Assembly (NCBI GenBank): GCA_039588915.1
Contig: JBDGYV010000040.1
Coordinates: forward strand, 1 to 19,689
Length of the DNA stretch: 19,689 nt
Direction: 5' to 3'
From: CAMYLR01 sp039588915
GTDB taxonomy: Bacteria > Gemmatimonadota > Gemmatimonadetes > JACCXV01 > JAHWKZ01
The translations under genes and the position numbers were made by a program. Position 1 is the first letter of the stretch, and the number at the start of each line of letters is the position of its first letter. A model generated the notes under the pieces. It ran no database searches. It had not been told where the DNA came from and saw only the letters and a list, made by a program, of their open reading frames with translations. Shown here piece by piece: positions 1-8,152 of this stretch.

Positions 1-1074
1 GGCCGTTGCCCCAGCCGATCAGCGACGCTATCCACGAACACGACCTGATCGCGTGCTCGGTTCTGTCGGGCAACCGCAACTTCGAGGGTCGGATCAACCC
101 TGACACCAAGGCCAACTACCTGGCTTCGCCGCCGCTCGTCGTGGCCTACGCGCTCACCGGGCGAATGGATCTCGATCTGACGGCCGAGCCGCTCGGCCAG
201 GACGAACAGGGCAACGACGTGTACCTGAGCGACATATGGCCTACACAGCAGGAGATCACCGACACCGTCCGATCGGCGGTGAAGACTGAACAATTCAGCG
301 CCAAGTACGCGCAGGTATTCGACGGTGACGAGCGCTGGCATGCGCTGGAGATCCCCGCGGGCGACCGGTTCGCCTGGACCGACGAGTCGACGTACATCCG
401 ACGGGGTTACGACCGACCACATATCACCGGCTGGCTCGATTCCGGCCGAGTCGCCGGCCGGTCAGTGGCTGATCGAACACGGCGTTCAGCCGCAGGAGTT
501 CAACTCCTACGGCTCTCGACGTGGCAACCACGAGGTCATGATGCGCGGAACGTTCGCCAACATCCGGCTCCGCAACCGGCTCGCCCCAGGAACGGAGGGG
601 GGCTGGACGCGTCACCAGCCGAGCGGCGAACAGATGACGATCTACCAGGCCGCCGTCCAGTACGCCTCTGAAGGTATTCCACTCATTGTGATCGCTGGCA
701 AAGAATACGGATCCGGGTCGTCGCGCGACTGGGCCGCCAAGGGCACGCTTATGCTCGGCGTCGGCGCGGTGATCGCCGACTCGTACGAGCGCATCCACCG
801 CAGCAATTTGATCGGGATGGGCGTTCTGCCGCTTCAGTTCGCGGCCGGCGAGAACGCAGAGACCGTGGGTCTCACAGGCGAAGAAGCCTTCACGATCCGT
901 GAAGTCTCCGGTCTATCCCCCGGCAAGAAACTCGAGGTGATCGCCGAGTTAAACGGCGAGCGCAAGACGTTCGAGGTAGTGGCTAGGATCGATACGCCGG
1001 TCGAGCTCGACTACTACCGCCACGGTGGCATCCTACCATACGTGCTGCGGACTCTCAGGGCGCGGGAAGCCTAG
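1..1074 (+). pseudogene. acnA: Aconitate hydratase, C-terminal part, disrupted by internal deletion and frame change
   Basis: Aconitase isomerises citrate and isocitrate in the TCA cycle using a [4Fe-4S] cluster. The window opens inside the gene: the first frame reads through the family motif SVLSGNRNFEGR and YLASPPLVVAYAL to DESTYIRR (ending near base 404). The cluster-binding CxxC lies upstream of the window. The rest of the protein, starting DGVTTDHISPAGS, is in a different frame from base 400, and continues through FNSYGSRRGNHEVMMRGTF, GKEYGSGSSRDWAAKG and ERIHRSNLIGMG to a TAG at 1072-1074. In intact AcnA proteins about 30 residues (the linker PPFF...LxLLGDS) separate STYIR from VTTDHISPAGS. 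Here they are missing, so this is a deletion of roughly 90 bases whose length is not a multiple of three, not a single-base slip. Everything else matches the family well, so either the gene decayed very recently or the assembly is wrong at this point. The family identity is certain; the cause of the break is open. Confidence 0.93.
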
Positions 1075-1742
1075 CCGCCGCGCCAGTGTCGGTGCCACCG
1101 TACCAGCGGGGCAAACGCGACTGCGGTCACCGCCATGACCTCCGAAGTCTCCTCGATCGACCACTTGTAGATCACGACGCGATTGTAAGAATCGAAGCGA
1201 GTCAGGACCAAGAAGTCAAAAGTCATCGCCAGCGCCGCCCAGACGACGGCGATCAGCAAGAACGCTTGCGGGAGACTGATCGTAGCATCCCGGATCGTTT
1301 TCAGTGCGACGAGAAGAGCGGCGGCGGTAGCCATCGCCCCGATGATCAACACCACCGCGATCCCCAACCATGAGCTCAAGTTAACGACCGCGATTTGGCT
1401 CCCGACTTGCTGCGGTAACCAGTTGTGGAGGTCCCATTTGTCGTCGCCCGGGATGAGAACTCTTCCCATCACCGCCTCGCGTCCCCAGCTCGCTTCCTCG
1501 CCAACGAGCACCAAGCACAGAATCGCCAGCATCAGCCAAGGCACAAAACGTTTCCCTGAACGCCATAAGGTCATGGCGACGCCGATCGAGAGAGCGAAAG
1601 CAACGCCGAGAATCAGCGCTGGCAGCGACTCGATGAACCCGCCTCTAAGGAGCGCGCTCGCCCTATAGACGTACAATGGCATCAACAACGCTGCACAGAC
1701 CGCGGCGTACGCGAGAAGCCAGCCCCTCGAACCCTTACTCAT
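1071..1742 (-). CDS. Six-pass membrane protein of unknown function with EExSWG...LHN motif
   Basis: This 223-residue protein has about six hydrophobic segments (roughly residues 8-26, 38-58, 66-80, 118-147, 157-180 and 199-215), so it is an inner-membrane protein. Between the third and fourth segments is GEEASWGRE (82-83 are Glu, 86-87 Trp-Gly), followed by WDLHNWLP (Leu-His-Asn at 105-107), and near the C-terminus is SIEETSEV. I recall this pattern (acidic pair + SWG, then LHN, then a late acidic cluster inside a membrane protein) from a widespread group of uncharacterised proteins; no function is known to me. The conserved Glu, His and Asp residues at one face could bind a metal or form an active site, which is inference. 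The gene converges on acnA and shares the palindromic CTAG at 1071-1074, which supplies both TAG stops. Upstream (1743-1877) is a divergent gap shared with the LVIVD gene. Confidence 0.8.
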   Translation of the reverse strand: MSKGSRGWLLAYAAVCAALLMPLYVYRASALLRGGFIESLPALILGVAFALSIGVAMTLWRSGKRFVPWLMLAILCLVLVGEEASWGREAVMGRVLIPGDDKWDLHNWLPQQVGSQIAVVNLSSWLGIAVVLIIGAMATAAALLVALKTIRDATISLPQAFLLIAVVWAALAMTFDFLVLTRFDSYNRVVIYKWSIEETSEVMAVTAVAFAPLVRWHRHWRGG

Positions 1743-1867
1743 GCTGACGCGACCCGGGTTGAAGGCCTCGTTTGCCAGTAGCGTCCTGTTGGGCGTGGCG
1801 ACTCAGGGACGGTCGTTCTAGAATCTTCGCTCCGCATCAGTGCCTGTCTCCATTCTATCAAGTGACC

Positions 1868-1872
1868 GGAGG
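1868..1872 (+). promoter_or_regulatory. Ribosome binding site fixing a GTG start
   Basis: A perfect GGAGG lies five bases before the GTG at 1878, which begins a clean signal peptide. This decides the GTG start; no ATG in this frame precedes the hydrophobic segment. Confidence 0.75.
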
Positions 1873-1877
1873 TCGTC

Positions 1878-3773
1878 GTGTCCAGAAAACTCCTCATGCT
1901 CGTATCGATATTCCTTGCATGGTCCGGGCCATCAATGGCCCAGGACGTGGCCCGGATCGAGATCCAGCCGAGCGCGGTCGAGACGTCGGTTGGCGATACG
2001 GTTCGCCTGATCGCCACCGCCTACGATAGCGAAGACAACGCCGTCGACGTGTCGATGCAATGGTTTACGTCGTACGAGGTGGGGACGATCGACGCCAGCG
2101 GCACCTTCGTCGCATACTCGGCGGGTGAACGAACGATCGGCGTCATGGCGGGCGAGAAGCATGCCTCCATTCCAGTCGCCGTGCGGCGGTTGCCACCCTC
2201 TTCGATCGAGCTGGCGCTGCCGACGACATCGGTCGTGGCGACCTCGTGGATGCCCCTAAAGGCAGAAGCCTACGATCGACTGGGGCACCGTGTATGGCGT
2301 TCCGATATCAGCTGGAGCTCGAGCGACCCAACGGTGGCCGAAGTTATGAGCGGTTTTCTGGTCGCCAAGAAGCCGGGCACCGCAGTGGTCACCGCCCAGA
2401 TCGGTCCGACGTCGGCGACGCAGCGGATCGCGGTCTCAGCAGCTCCGGCCGGGAACCTAGCCCTCGCCGCACGGTTGGGCGCCATCCGTACCGGTGACGT
2501 TTACCGGTTATTGCCCACGCTCGACGGTCAGCCCCTACCCAGCGGTTCATTCCCACGCTTCACCGTAATCGGAGGCAGGGGCGCCGAGGTCACCGATGGC
2601 GCGACGTTCGTGGCCGAGGAGGCCGGAGAGTACACCGTCGTCGCCGAGTTTGCCGGATCCACGGCGCTCACCAAGCTACTGGTCGATCAACGCGAGTTTG
2701 ACCGCAAGCTCGAGCTGATCGGTCACGGTGCGCTAGCAGCGGCTCACACGGGCGACCTCTGGTTGTACGAGAACGCCGCCTACGTGGGCAGCTACCACGA
2801 CACCAAGCTCCGCGTCTACAACGTCTCGGACCCGGCAAACCCAGTCTTGTCCGACTCAATCGAGGTCGACGCGCGGCGCGTCAACGACGTCAAGGTCAAC
2901 GCCGACGCCGGTTTTGCGGTCATGACTCGCGAGGGTGCAGCCAACCGCAAGAACGGGATCGTGATCCTCGATCTCGCCGATCCGCTCCACCCGACGATCA
3001 TCAGCGAGTACACGGAAACCGTGTCGGGAGGCGTCCACAACGTCTTTATCGTCGGCGATCTCGTCTACGCCACCCATGGGGGCACCCGTGACATGCACAT
3101 CATCGATGTCTCGGATCGGGACAACCCGCGCGAGGTCGGTCGTTGGGGGATCGACAACCCGAACCGTGTGCTGCACGACATCTTCATCAAGGACGGGATC
3201 GCGTACCTGTCCTACTGGGATGACGGGTTGGTGATCCTCGATCTGGGCGGTGCCGGCAAGGGCGGAACGCCGACCAAACCGGTGTTTGTATCGCGGGTTT
3301 ACTACCCCCAAGGCAACACTCATGTCGCCTGGCGGTGGAGGAACTACGTGTTCACCGGCGACGAGATCTTCCCGCCCGACTGGGATGCCGAAAAACCGTT
3401 TCAGCCGACGGGTTACGTCCACGTCTTCGATGTGACCGACCTCGAGAACCCGGTCGAAGTCGCTAAATACGAAGTGCCCGAGGCCGGCGCACACAACCTG
3501 TGGATCGAAGACGACCAGGAAACGCTTTACATCGGCTACTACAACGCGGGGCTGCGGGCGCTCGACGTTTCGGGCGAGCTGCGCGGCGACCTCTATGAGC
3601 AGGGTCGCGAGATCGACTTCTATCTCACCGGCGCGGCTGAGAACGTCCGGGTCCCCAACACGCCGATGAACTGGGGTGCGATGTACTACGACGACAAGAT
3701 CTTCTCGGCCGATTTCAACTCCGGCCTATGGATTCACAAGTGGGTTCCGACCGGAGATCGGCCGATTTCATAG
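1878..3773 (+). CDS. Exported Ig-like (Big_2-type) and LVIVD-repeat protein, copy 1
   Basis: This 631-residue protein starts with a signal peptide (MSRKLLMLVSIFLAW..., likely cleaved after SMA at residue 21). Two bacterial Ig-like repeats follow (about 24-105 and 106-195; the second has WSSSDPTVAEV and KPGTAVVTAQ), then a less clear beta-rich segment. From about residue 290 come LVIVD repeats such as GIVILDLADPLHPTIISEYT, MHIIDVSDRDNPREVG and GYVHVFDVTDLENPVEVA, which are expected to build a beta-propeller. The architecture suggests a periplasmic or surface binding protein; no catalytic motif is apparent and the ligand is unknown. The block LHDIFIKDGIAYLSYW, then GGAGKGG, is nearly identical in copy 2 at 4558, so these are paralogs. 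The LOG gene begins 20 bases downstream and may be cotranscribed. A TAGAAT hexamer at 1819-1824 could be a -10 element, but it has no good -35 partner. Confidence 0.88.
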   Translation: MSRKLLMLVSIFLAWSGPSMAQDVARIEIQPSAVETSVGDTVRLIATAYDSEDNAVDVSMQWFTSYEVGTIDASGTFVAYSAGERTIGVMAGEKHASIPVAVRRLPPSSIELALPTTSVVATSWMPLKAEAYDRLGHRVWRSDISWSSSDPTVAEVMSGFLVAKKPGTAVVTAQIGPTSATQRIAVSAAPAGNLALAARLGAIRTGDVYRLLPTLDGQPLPSGSFPRFTVIGGRGAEVTDGATFVAEEAGEYTVVAEFAGSTALTKLLVDQREFDRKLELIGHGALAAAHTGDLWLYENAAYVGSYHDTKLRVYNVSDPANPVLSDSIEVDARRVNDVKVNADAGFAVMTREGAANRKNGIVILDLADPLHPTIISEYTETVSGGVHNVFIVGDLVYATHGGTRDMHIIDVSDRDNPREVGRWGIDNPNRVLHDIFIKDGIAYLSYWDDGLVILDLGGAGKGGTPTKPVFVSRVYYPQGNTHVAWRWRNYVFTGDEIFPPDWDAEKPFQPTGYVHVFDVTDLENPVEVAKYEVPEAGAHNLWIEDDQETLYIGYYNAGLRALDVSGELRGDLYEQGREIDFYLTGAAENVRVPNTPMNWGAMYYDDKIFSADFNSGLWIHKWVPTGDRPIS

Positions 3774-3793
3774 CGCCGAGGCGCGCTGGATTG

Positions 3794-4369
3794 ATGAAGC
3801 GAATAAGCGTTTTCTGTGGCTCGAGCTACGGCCGCCGCGACTCATACCGAGCGGCGGCCGAAGCGATGGGGCGGTTGATCGCTGAGCGTGGCCTAGGTCT
3901 GGTGTACGGCGGCGGGGACGTTGGGCTGATGGGGACATTGGCCGACGCCGCGCTCGACGCCGGTGGCGACGTAGTGGGCGTGATCCCGGAGGCGCTGGCC
4001 GAATTGGAGCTGGCCCACGCCGGGCTGACCGATCTTCGCATCGTCGACACGATGCATGCCCGCAAGGCACACATCATCGAGATCTCCGACGCTTTCGTGG
4101 CCCTGCCGGGCGGCCTCGGAACACTCGAGGAACTGGCCGAAGTATGGACGTTGGCTCAGCTCGGGTATCACGGGAAACCGTGCGCGATCCTCAACGTCGA
4201 CGGGTACTACGATCGGCTGGTGGCGTTTCTCGATCACGCCGTCGACCACCGCTTCCTTGGCACCGAGCACCGCACGATGGTCATCGTCGAGACCGAGCCC
4301 CGAACCTTGCTCGACAAAATGGAGCGCTACCAACCCCCCACGGCACCAAAGTGGGTCGATCGCCGCTAG
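3794..4369 (+). CDS. LOG family protein (cytokinin riboside 5'-monophosphate phosphoribohydrolase-like; TIGR00730 type)
   Basis: LOG-family enzymes hydrolyse nucleoside 5'-monophosphates, classically cytokinin riboside monophosphates but in bacteria often AMP, into base and ribose 5-phosphate. The 191-residue protein shows the Rossmann-like start MKRISVFCGSS, the glycine-rich VYGGGDVGLMG, and the signature PGGLGTLEE at residues 105-113, with MHARKAH before it supplying the family's conserved Arg. Its length is normal for the family. The ATG at 3794 is chosen because it starts directly at the conserved MKxIxVFCGSS; the frame is open further upstream but that reads into the preceding gene. The ribosome site is weak. 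It lies 20 bases after the LVIVD gene, which suggests cotranscription, and ends one base before the 3' end of the convergent tRNA. The true substrate cannot be told from sequence. Confidence 0.92.
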   Translation: MKRISVFCGSSYGRRDSYRAAAEAMGRLIAERGLGLVYGGGDVGLMGTLADAALDAGGDVVGVIPEALAELELAHAGLTDLRIVDTMHARKAHIIEISDAFVALPGGLGTLEELAEVWTLAQLGYHGKPCAILNVDGYYDRLVAFLDHAVDHRFLGTEHRTMVIVETEPRTLLDKMERYQPPTAPKWVDRR

Positions 4370-4370
4370 T

Positions 4371-4446
4371 TGGCTGGGGAGGCAGGATTCGAACCTGCAA
4401 CCACCGCGTTAACAGCGCGGCGCTCTGCCGGTTGAGCTACTCCCCA
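4371..4446 (-). tRNA. tRNA-Asn (anticodon GTT)
   Basis: Read on the minus strand, a complete cloverleaf is present: a 7-bp acceptor stem (TGGGGAG with CTCCCCA), D stem GCTC/GAGC, anticodon stem CCGCG/CGCGG with loop CTGTTAA giving anticodon GTT, a 5-base variable region, T stem GCAGG/CCTGC with loop TTCGAAT, discriminator G (typical of Asn), and an encoded CCA at 4371-4373. The total is 76 bases. It lies between convergent LOG and the divergent second LVIVD gene. Confidence 0.97.
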
Positions 4447-4557
4447 AGATCGTTTGAGTGCTAGCGTCGCCGTGCTCGTCCTCACCATTGCAGATGCATA
4501 GGTTATGCCCGCATTCACTATCCCTGCCATTGAGACCATGACTCGCGGAGGCCCCGA

Positions 4558-6534
4558 ATGATGCGTCCGTTGATCGCCGCTTTGCCAATTCTGGCACTCG
4601 CTTCGCCATCGATCGCCCAGGAAGTCGACCGGATCGACGTCCAACCGACGACCGTTTCCGTCGCCTCCGGGGACACGGTCTCGTTCTCGATCACCGCCTA
4701 CGATGCATCCGGCAATGTCATCCCCGACGCGCCTGTCCAGGGCTTCGTGACCAGCATAGGGCTGGGCGTGATGATCGACAATCACCGATTCGCCAGCGGG
4801 CCCCCGAGCCAGGGCCAGCTCGTCTTCCGAGCTGGGGGCCGGGCGATCGCTCGGGTCGATGTCGTCGTAACGCCGGCTGCGGCAATGACCGTCGACGTCG
4901 GCCCCTTGCCGGCGACGATAGCCGCCGGCGGCGTGGTCCCATTGTCCGCAACCGCCCGGACCCGTTCCGGGGACGATTTGGTAGTCGACGTCACAGATTT
5001 CGTATGGTCGACCAGCGATCCATCGGTAGCGACGATCGATCCGCTCGGCAACCTGGTCACCCACTCGGCGGGGCATGTTACAGTGAGCGCCAGTCATCGC
5101 TCCGCCTCCGCTGCATTGGAGACCGAGGAAACAGCGAGAACTGGCGCCCAGGGAAGCCTGACGATCGAAGTGACCCCGGCATCATCGGGCGCACTCGTGA
5201 TCAGCGGGCCCGAGCAGCTTCGGACCGGTGAGGTGGGACGTCTGACTGTCGGCGGAGAAGCGACCTATCCGCGATGGTTCGTGTCACCTGGTGGAGCGTC
5301 GATCGACGGCCAGGGAGTGCTGGTAGCCGATGAGCCGGGCACATATCTCGTCGAAGCGGTGCTCGGTACCAAGACCGCTCAACACGTGGTCACGGTCGAG
5401 CCGCGGTCCGTTCGCCGTGATCTCAAGGTCGTGGGTCGAGGCGCAGTCACCGATCGCTTGACCGGGGACTTGCGGGTTTTCACCGGTACCAATGGGCGTG
5501 ACTACGCGTACCTTGGGACCGTGGAGTCGAACGCGATTCTGGTGTTCGACATCACCGATCCAACGAGTCCAGTGCTGACCGACAGCGTCACGACGGACGC
5601 GCGCTACGTGCTCGACGTTAAGGTCAACGAAGATGCCACGATCGGCGTCTTCAGCCGCGAGGGCGCGGCCAATCGCGCCAACGGAATCGCGATCCTCGAT
5701 CTCTCGGATCCGGCGCACCCAACCGTGCTGTCGGAGTACACCGAGACGGTACCGGGCGGCGTCCATAACACGTTCTTCGACGGCGATCACATCTACGCCA
5801 CACACGATGGTGATGGCGCGCTCCACATCATCAGCGTCAGCGATCCCGCGAATCCGCATGAAGTCGCCGAGTGGCACACCGACACGCCGGGACGCTATCT
5901 GCACGATCTGTACGTCAAAGAAGGCGTAGCGTATCTCGCTTACTGGCAAGACGGTCTGATCATTCTCGACGTCGGTGGCGCGGGCAAAGGTGGGAGCCCC
6001 GACAACCCGGTGTTCGTCGGGCAGCTCAAGTACGACGCCCCGGCGATCTACGGACCCGGCGGTGGCGGACCGCGGGGCACGCATAGCGTCTACGTAGAAG
6101 GGAACCGCGCTTACGTTGGGGACGAGGTATTCCCGGCGGTTTTCGATCTAAATCAGCCGATCGAGCCGCGCGGCTATATCCACGTCATCGATACTTCCGA
6201 TCTCGAGAACCCGCGTGAGATATCGCGTTACGAGGTGCCCGAGTCGGGTGCTCACAACCATTGGGTCGAGGAAGGACAGTTGTACAGTGCGTACTACCAG
6301 GGTGGCGTGCGGGTGGTCGACGTGACCGGTGATACGCGTGGCAATCTCTACGACCAGGGTCGTGAGGTCGCGCTGTTCGTCACCGATGCCGGCAGCGACG
6401 CCTACAAGGAGAATCGAGCGTTTGCGTTCGGGGCCCAGCTCCACAAAGGAAAGATCTTCATCTCCGACATGTCGAGCGGATTGTGGGTGCTGGAGTTGAC
6501 TGGAGAGCCGAGGATTCAGTACCCAGCCGAGTAG
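4558..6534 (+). CDS. Exported Ig-like (Big_2-type) and LVIVD-repeat protein, copy 2
   Basis: This 658-residue paralog of the protein at 1878 starts with a signal peptide (MMRPLIAALPILALAS, likely cleaved after SIA near residue 20) and the same opening (xVxRIxxQPxxVxxxxGDTV). Ig-like repeats follow (VWSTSDPSVATI is typical Big_2), then the LVIVD propeller region with GIAILDLSDPAHPTVLSEYT, LHIISVSDPANPHEVAEW, GLIILDVGGAGKGG and GYIHVIDTSDLENPREIS. Compared with copy 1, the Ig region is longer and a glycine-rich insert (GPGGGGPRGTH) sits in the propeller. The starts at 4558 and 4561 are both ATG; GGAGG at 4547-4551 is six or nine bases away respectively. It stops one base before the convergent TonB gene, leaving no room for a separate terminator. 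Function is unknown; a periplasmic or surface binding role is inferred. Confidence 0.88.
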   Translation: MMRPLIAALPILALASPSIAQEVDRIDVQPTTVSVASGDTVSFSITAYDASGNVIPDAPVQGFVTSIGLGVMIDNHRFASGPPSQGQLVFRAGGRAIARVDVVVTPAAAMTVDVGPLPATIAAGGVVPLSATARTRSGDDLVVDVTDFVWSTSDPSVATIDPLGNLVTHSAGHVTVSASHRSASAALETEETARTGAQGSLTIEVTPASSGALVISGPEQLRTGEVGRLTVGGEATYPRWFVSPGGASIDGQGVLVADEPGTYLVEAVLGTKTAQHVVTVEPRSVRRDLKVVGRGAVTDRLTGDLRVFTGTNGRDYAYLGTVESNAILVFDITDPTSPVLTDSVTTDARYVLDVKVNEDATIGVFSREGAANRANGIAILDLSDPAHPTVLSEYTETVPGGVHNTFFDGDHIYATHDGDGALHIISVSDPANPHEVAEWHTDTPGRYLHDLYVKEGVAYLAYWQDGLIILDVGGAGKGGSPDNPVFVGQLKYDAPAIYGPGGGGPRGTHSVYVEGNRAYVGDEVFPAVFDLNQPIEPRGYIHVIDTSDLENPREISRYEVPESGAHNHWVEEGQLYSAYYQGGVRVVDVTGDTRGNLYDQGREVALFVTDAGSDAYKENRAFAFGAQLHKGKIFISDMSSGLWVLELTGEPRIQYPAE

Positions 6535-6535
6535 A

Positions 6536-7243
6536 TCACGGCTGCTTGGCGGTAATGCTGACCGGTTGAGCGATCCAGACTGTTACCGGTTGGTCTCGAT
6601 TGTAAGCCACTGTCCAAGACGTGTTCATGGCCCACCTCTGCACGCTCTGGTCGCACGCCGCTTGACCGCTCGAAGCGAGAATCATGGTGTTGGTCACCGT
6701 TCCCGTCGTGTCGATGCGAAGCCCGACCCTGAGTTGGCACGAGATGCCCGCCTTCTTGGCCAACGGTGGGTAGAACCTCAGCAACTCTTCGGGGGAGCAC
6801 CCCGTCAGACACTTCGGCTTCACCGTATAGGGCGTAAAGACAAAACTCGTTTCTGACACCTTCGGCTCGATCGGCGCCGGTGCCGTATGAATGACCGGTG
6901 CGTCCTCGACGATCTCGGTTTCGGCGATCGTTATCTCCTCTTCGATGAACTCCGTCGCGATCACCGGGGTGGCCGGCCGAGCGAGCTCTTCCGGCGGTGG
7001 TGGGATCTTTGTCTCGGGCGGTATGTCGATGACCGCCATCTCGTCACCGGCGGACGCGAACCCTCGGTTCATCGACGGCACGACCATGAAGAAGATGATC
7101 AAGCCATGGATGATCACCGCCAAAGCCACGAAGCCAGCGAGGTAGTGCCGATACACGTCGCCAAGTGCTTGGCCTCGTATCGATCCGGTCGTCAACGTGG
7201 CTACGTGTTGCACGCCGCCTCCTCGACTCGTCCCCATAATCAC
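6536..7243 (-). CDS. TonB-like energy transducer with four periplasmic cysteines
   Basis: TonB proteins couple the inner-membrane proton motive force to outer-membrane receptors. The 235-residue protein has a cytoplasmic N-terminus, one membrane segment at about 35-55 containing His46 (TonB family members also carry a His in this helix), a proline-rich linker (IPPPPEELARPATP), and a C-terminal TonB-type domain (YPPLAKKAGIS...LRVGLRIDTTGTV...SSG...WTV...PVTVWIAQPV). The domain carries cysteines at 145, 149 (CLTGC), 169 and 197, which is unusual and would allow two disulfides in the periplasm. No exbB or exbD is next to it. ATGs at residues 1 and 3 are both possible starts. It converges with the second LVIVD gene. 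It might serve receptors encoded elsewhere, or be one of the TonB-domain proteins without a transport role. Confidence 0.82.
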   Translation of the reverse strand: MIMGTSRGGGVQHVATLTTGSIRGQALGDVYRHYLAGFVALAVIIHGLIIFFMVVPSMNRGFASAGDEMAVIDIPPETKIPPPPEELARPATPVIATEFIEEEITIAETEIVEDAPVIHTAPAPIEPKVSETSFVFTPYTVKPKCLTGCSPEELLRFYPPLAKKAGISCQLRVGLRIDTTGTVTNTMILASSGQAACDQSVQRWAMNTSWTVAYNRDQPVTVWIAQPVSITAKQP

Positions 7244-7363
7244 GATAAACCGGCCGCGTGAGCAGGTCAGTCGGGGAAACCCGTGCGATCATGTCAGCGC
7301 TTGGACCATGATTCTGTAGGATAACCGCCTACGGGGAGACACCGCGCGGCGGAGCGGAAAAAG

Positions 7364-8140
7364 CTAGAACCCGTACTGCATAAAACCACCGTCGACGACC
7401 AGACATTGGCCGGTGACGTACGACGACGCCCCCATCGCCAGGAACGCGACGGCGGCAGCCACCTCCTCGGGTTGGCCGACCCGGCCGAGCGGCGTCCGCT
7501 GCAACACCTCCTCGAGATAGTCGGGGTCCCGGAGCACACTCTGCGCCAACGGTGTGTCGATATACCACGGTGCGATGCAGTTGACGCGAATACCGTCGGC
7601 CGCCCACTCGCAGGCCAGATTTCGCGTTAGCTGGATCATCGCGGCTTTGCTCATCGCGTAAGGTGCACCGGTCCGCATGTGCGTCATGCCCGCCACCGAT
7701 GCGATGTTGACCACCGCCGGCTCGGTACCGACACGCAACAGCGGATGACACAACCGGGTGAGCTCGAAACAGCTGGTCAGGTTGGCGTCGATTAGCGCCT
7801 GATACTCATCGAGATCGTAGCCCAGCGCGGGTTTCCGGATGTTGGTCCCGACGTTGTTGACGAGGATGTCGAGTCCGCCCCAATGATCGCTCACCCACGC
7901 GGGCAATCGATCGAGGGTTTCCGGCCGGCTCAGATCGTGGGCCAGCCCAAACACCTCCCCGTTTGTCGTTCGCTGTGATAGCTCACCGACTCGCTGCTGC
8001 AACCGTTCGTCGTCTCTGGCAACCAAGGCAACGTGCGCGCCCAGGTCGACGAACTCGCGGGCGATCGCCAAGCCGATGCCCATCGACCCGCCGGTTATCA
8101 ACGCCCGCCGACCGTCGAGGGACCAGCGCGAAGCGCTCAC
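7364..8140 (-). CDS. Short-chain dehydrogenase/reductase (SDR, classical, tropinone-reductase-like)
   Basis: Classical SDR enzymes reduce or oxidise carbonyl and alcohol groups with NAD(P)H. The 258-residue protein has the cofactor motif TGGSMGIG (residues 16-23), NNVG in the middle, the catalytic Ser148 (NIASVAG), Tyr161 and Lys165 (YAMSK), and the typical C-terminal block LGRVGQPEEVAAAVAFLA...SYVTGQCLVVDGG. The substrate is not predictable; overall it resembles tropinone-reductase-like SDRs. Its start lies 12 bases after the nhaA stop, so the two are probably cotranscribed from the nhaA side, with no obvious functional link. The 120 bases between its stop and the TonB start (7244-7363) show no clear feature. 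Confidence 0.92.
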   Translation of the reverse strand: MSASRWSLDGRRALITGGSMGIGLAIAREFVDLGAHVALVARDDERLQQRVGELSQRTTNGEVFGLAHDLSRPETLDRLPAWVSDHWGGLDILVNNVGTNIRKPALGYDLDEYQALIDANLTSCFELTRLCHPLLRVGTEPAVVNIASVAGMTHMRTGAPYAMSKAAMIQLTRNLACEWAADGIRVNCIAPWYIDTPLAQSVLRDPDYLEEVLQRTPLGRVGQPEEVAAAVAFLAMGASSYVTGQCLVVDGGFMQYGF

Positions 8141-8152
8141 CTCGATGCCGAC

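Noticed and set aside
4366..5097. Long minus-strand open frame (243 codons)
   Set aside because: It runs through the tRNA-Asn and antisense to the signal peptide and Ig region of the second LVIVD protein; low-complexity Arg/Gly/Pro-rich translation, no motif.
5284..6084. Minus-strand open frame of 266 codons (and a similar one at 2856-3494)
   Set aside because: Antisense to the LVIVD propeller regions. The similarity of the two shadows only reflects the paralogy of the real genes.
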